NCBI GenBank assembly: GCA_027020325.1
Contig: JALUVT010000140.1
Span: 1-5,799 of the forward strand
Direction: 5' to 3'
From: a bacterium
GTDB taxonomy: Bacteria; Patescibacteriota; 4484-211
Length of the DNA: 5,799 nucleotides
The position numbers and the translations under genes were made by a program. Below the pieces are notes generated by a model, which saw only the letters and a program-made list of their open reading frames with translations, had not been told where the DNA came from and ran no database searches. How positions within the stretch are numbered: position 1 is the first letter of the stretch; each line of letters starts with the position of its first letter. This document shows positions 4,046 to 5,799 of this stretch, piece after piece.

Positions 4046-5799
4046 ATGGCTCAAAAGAAAGGGGAGCAAGACCCAGCAGAAAAAGAAAAATTACAGGCTC
4101 TGCGCCACACCACCGAACATGTTCTCACTCAGGCCCTTCAACGCCTTTTCCCCGGGATAAAAATGGCTCTAGGACCGGCAATTGAAGACGGTTTTTACTG
4201 CGACTTTGATGCGGGTGAATATAAAATTTCTGAAGAAGATTTTCCTCAACTGGAAGCAGAAATGAAAAAAATTATTCAACAAAACCTTCCCCTGCGCCAA
4301 GAAAAAGTTTCACTAAAACGAGCGCGGCAATTATTCGCCGACAACCCCTATAAACAGGAACTGCTCGATGAAATTGCCCAAGAGGGAAGTGAAGTTACTC
4401 TCTACTGGACCGGGGAAGAATTTGTTGATCTTTGCCAAGGACCGCACCTTAGCTCCACCGGCGAAATCAAGGCCTTCAAACTTCTTTCTGTTGCCGGCGC
4501 CTATTGGCGGGGTGAAGAAAAAAACAAAATGCTAACGCGTATCTACGGCACGGCTTTCTTTGACCCGGCGGAACTTGAAGCCTACCTCCAGCAGCGTGAA
4601 GAAAGTAAAAATCGTGATCACCGTCGCTTGGGTAAAAAACTGAACCTTTTTACTTTTTCTCCCCTTGTCGGCAAGGGCCTGCCCCTGTGGACGCCCCGCG
4701 GAGCAATAATTTATCAAGAATTGGAAAATTTTGTCCGCGAAGAAGAAACTAAACGCGGTTATCTTCATGTTCGGACCCCGGTCCTGGCCAAAACTGATCT
4801 CTACCGTACTTCCGGACATTATCCCTACTACAAAGAAAGTATGTATCCGCCAATGCAATATGATGAAGATGAAATTATCCTCCGCCCCATGACCTGTCCT
4901 CACCATTTTGTCCTTTACATGGATCAAATTCGCAGCTACCGCGAATTACCTCTGCGTTTAGCCGAACTAGCCCAGCTCTTCCGCTACGAAAAATCAGGGG
5001 AATTGACCGGTTTGATCCGCGTCCGCAGCTTCTGTTTGGCTGATTCCCATATCTTTTGCCGCCGTCAGCAGGCTTCAGAAGAAATTAAAGGTGTTCTGGA
5101 CTTAATCAATTTTATGACCCAGACTTTGGGATTAAAAATGGGACGCGATTACTGGTTCCGTCTCTCCCTGAGTGATCCCGAAAACAGTGAAAAATATTAT
5201 CCCGCTCCCGAGCAATGGGCGGAAAGTGAAAAAATTTTAACCGCAGTACTGGAAGAGCTGGAATTACCATTTAATAAAGCCCGCGGAGAAGCAGCATTTT
5301 ATGGACCCAAAATTGATATTCAAATGCGCAATGCCAACGGCAAAGAAGATACGGCCTTTACGGTCCAATATGACTTTTGTCTTCCCCAGCGCTTCAATCT
5401 AACCTACATTAATGAAAAAGGGCAAAAAGAACAACCGGTTGTAATTCACCGTTCTTCAATCGGTTGCTTGGAACGAACAATCGCCTTTTTAATTGAACAT
5501 TACCGCGGGGCTTTTCCGGTCTGGCTCACTCCAGTCCAAGTTAAAATTCTTCCGGTATCGCAAAATTTTAATGACTACGCGGAAAAAGTACAACAATTCC
5601 TCCGCCAGTCTCAAATCCGAACCGCGCTCGACGATCGCAATGAAACCCTCAACGCCAAAATTCGCCAAGGACAGGAAGAAAAAATCCCTTATTTACTGAT
5701 TGTCGGAGCTCAAGAAGCAAAAGAAGAAACTGTCAATGTTCGTTGGCGCGATAATGCCCGACAAAAACTTTTCTCTCTCGCTGAATTTCGTGATTATGT
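4046..5799 (+). CDS. thrS: threonine--tRNA ligase lacking the TGS domain, 3' end cut by the window
   Basis: Cytoplasmic class II synthetase that charges tRNA-Thr with threonine using ATP; 584 codons are present, and the missing C-terminus is probably 20-30 residues. The editing domain (about 15-170) has its metal-type residues H21, H25, C130 and H134. In the catalytic domain (about 190-480), motif 2 has R313 and E315, the zinc ligands are C284 (RPMTCPHH), H335 and H468, and the threonine-site residues D333, Y419 and Q441 are kept; motif 3 has R477. The anticodon-binding domain starts near 488 (TPVQVKILPV). Compared with E. coli ThrRS, the roughly 60-residue N-terminal TGS domain is absent, and an in-frame TAA at 4004-4006 rules out an upstream extension encoding it. 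The positions aligning with E. coli Q381-D382 are L331-A332. ATG 4046 is chosen because the next ATG (M40) would cut into the editing domain. All arginine codons I read are CGN. It diverges from the accessory genes. Confidence 0.96.
   Translation, partial: MAQKKGEQDPAEKEKLQALRHTTEHVLTQALQRLFPGIKMALGPAIEDGFYCDFDAGEYKISEEDFPQLEAEMKKIIQQNLPLRQEKVSLKRARQLFADNPYKQELLDEIAQEGSEVTLYWTGEEFVDLCQGPHLSSTGEIKAFKLLSVAGAYWRGEEKNKMLTRIYGTAFFDPAELEAYLQQREESKNRDHRRLGKKLNLFTFSPLVGKGLPLWTPRGAIIYQELENFVREEETKRGYLHVRTPVLAKTDLYRTSGHYPYYKESMYPPMQYDEDEIILRPMTCPHHFVLYMDQIRSYRELPLRLAELAQLFRYEKSGELTGLIRVRSFCLADSHIFCRRQQASEEIKGVLDLINFMTQTLGLKMGRDYWFRLSLSDPENSEKYYPAPEQWAESEKILTAVLEELELPFNKARGEAAFYGPKIDIQMRNANGKEDTAFTVQYDFCLPQRFNLTYINEKGQKEQPVVIHRSSIGCLERTIAFLIEHYRGAFPVWLTPVQVKILPVSQNFNDYAEKVQQFLRQSQIRTALDDRNETLNAKIRQGQEEKIPYLLIVGAQEAKEETVNVRWRDNARQKLFSLAEFRDY

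Noticed and set aside
4532..4927. Long minus-strand open frame opposite thrS
   Set aside because: It is the antisense shadow of a conserved synthetase domain and its product has no recognisable character; other antisense frames at 271-468, 2958-3194, 3440-3673 and 5493-5699 were dismissed for the same reason.
1..5799. Whole genome using UGA as a sense codon
   Set aside because: thrS and the three accessory genes read through fully under the standard code with TGG for Trp and GGN for Gly; TGA in sense position appears only in the transposase remnant, where decay explains it equally well.
1..5799. CRISPR array or other regular direct repeats
   Set aside because: No regularly spaced repeats were seen; the only repeats are short motifs reported separately.

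Overview
The window looks bacterial. It joins one recognisable housekeeping gene, thrS, on the + strand at the right to an AT-rich, unrecognised accessory block on the - strand at the left. The ThrRS has no N-terminal TGS domain. Its zinc/threonine-site motifs are CPHH and FCLADSH, where E. coli has CPGH and FTQDDAH. Together with weak or absent Shine-Dalgarno sites and nearly leaderless promoters, this suggests a Candidate Phyla Radiation (Patescibacteria)-type genome. That placement is inference from remembered family features, not a database result.

Layout from left to right. Positions 1-251 hold no convincing intact gene: there is a minus-strand frame broken by one TAA (180 to 40) and the possible first 18 codons of a gene leaving the window (56 to 1). 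Positions 252-2078 (-) encode a 608-residue P-loop NTPase with a GKST Walker A, an LIDE Walker B and AAA+/STAND-like spacing. Positions 2079-2277 are its leader, with a promoter-like pair and an AT-rich palindrome. Positions 2278-2856 (-) and 2956-3618 (-) encode two small proteins, 192 and 220 residues, that share sequence at both ends and are tandem paralogues. The likely order of transcription is 220 aa, 192 aa, NTPase. A good promoter (TTGCGA-17-TATAAT) lies just upstream of the 220-aa gene.

Positions 3681-4028 are the decayed right end of an insertion sequence. There is an inverted-repeat-like tip (3681-3693), then the C-terminal third of a DDE transposase on the - strand (4028 to 3711). 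Its frame is interrupted only by three TGA codons, never by TAA, TAG or a frameshift. The thrS promoter (TTGACA-17-TATAAA, 4007-4035) lies across the edge of this remnant and implies a thrS transcript that is leaderless or nearly so.

thrS (4046 to the window end) is richer in G+C and, as I read it, uses only CGN codons for arginine. The minus-strand genes are AT-rich and use many AGA/AGG codons. The insertion-sequence remnant therefore sits on a compositional boundary, which suggests the three-gene NTPase block was acquired. The block (one NTPase plus two related small partner proteins) is the best candidate here for an undescribed system. Nothing in the sequence shows its biochemical role.
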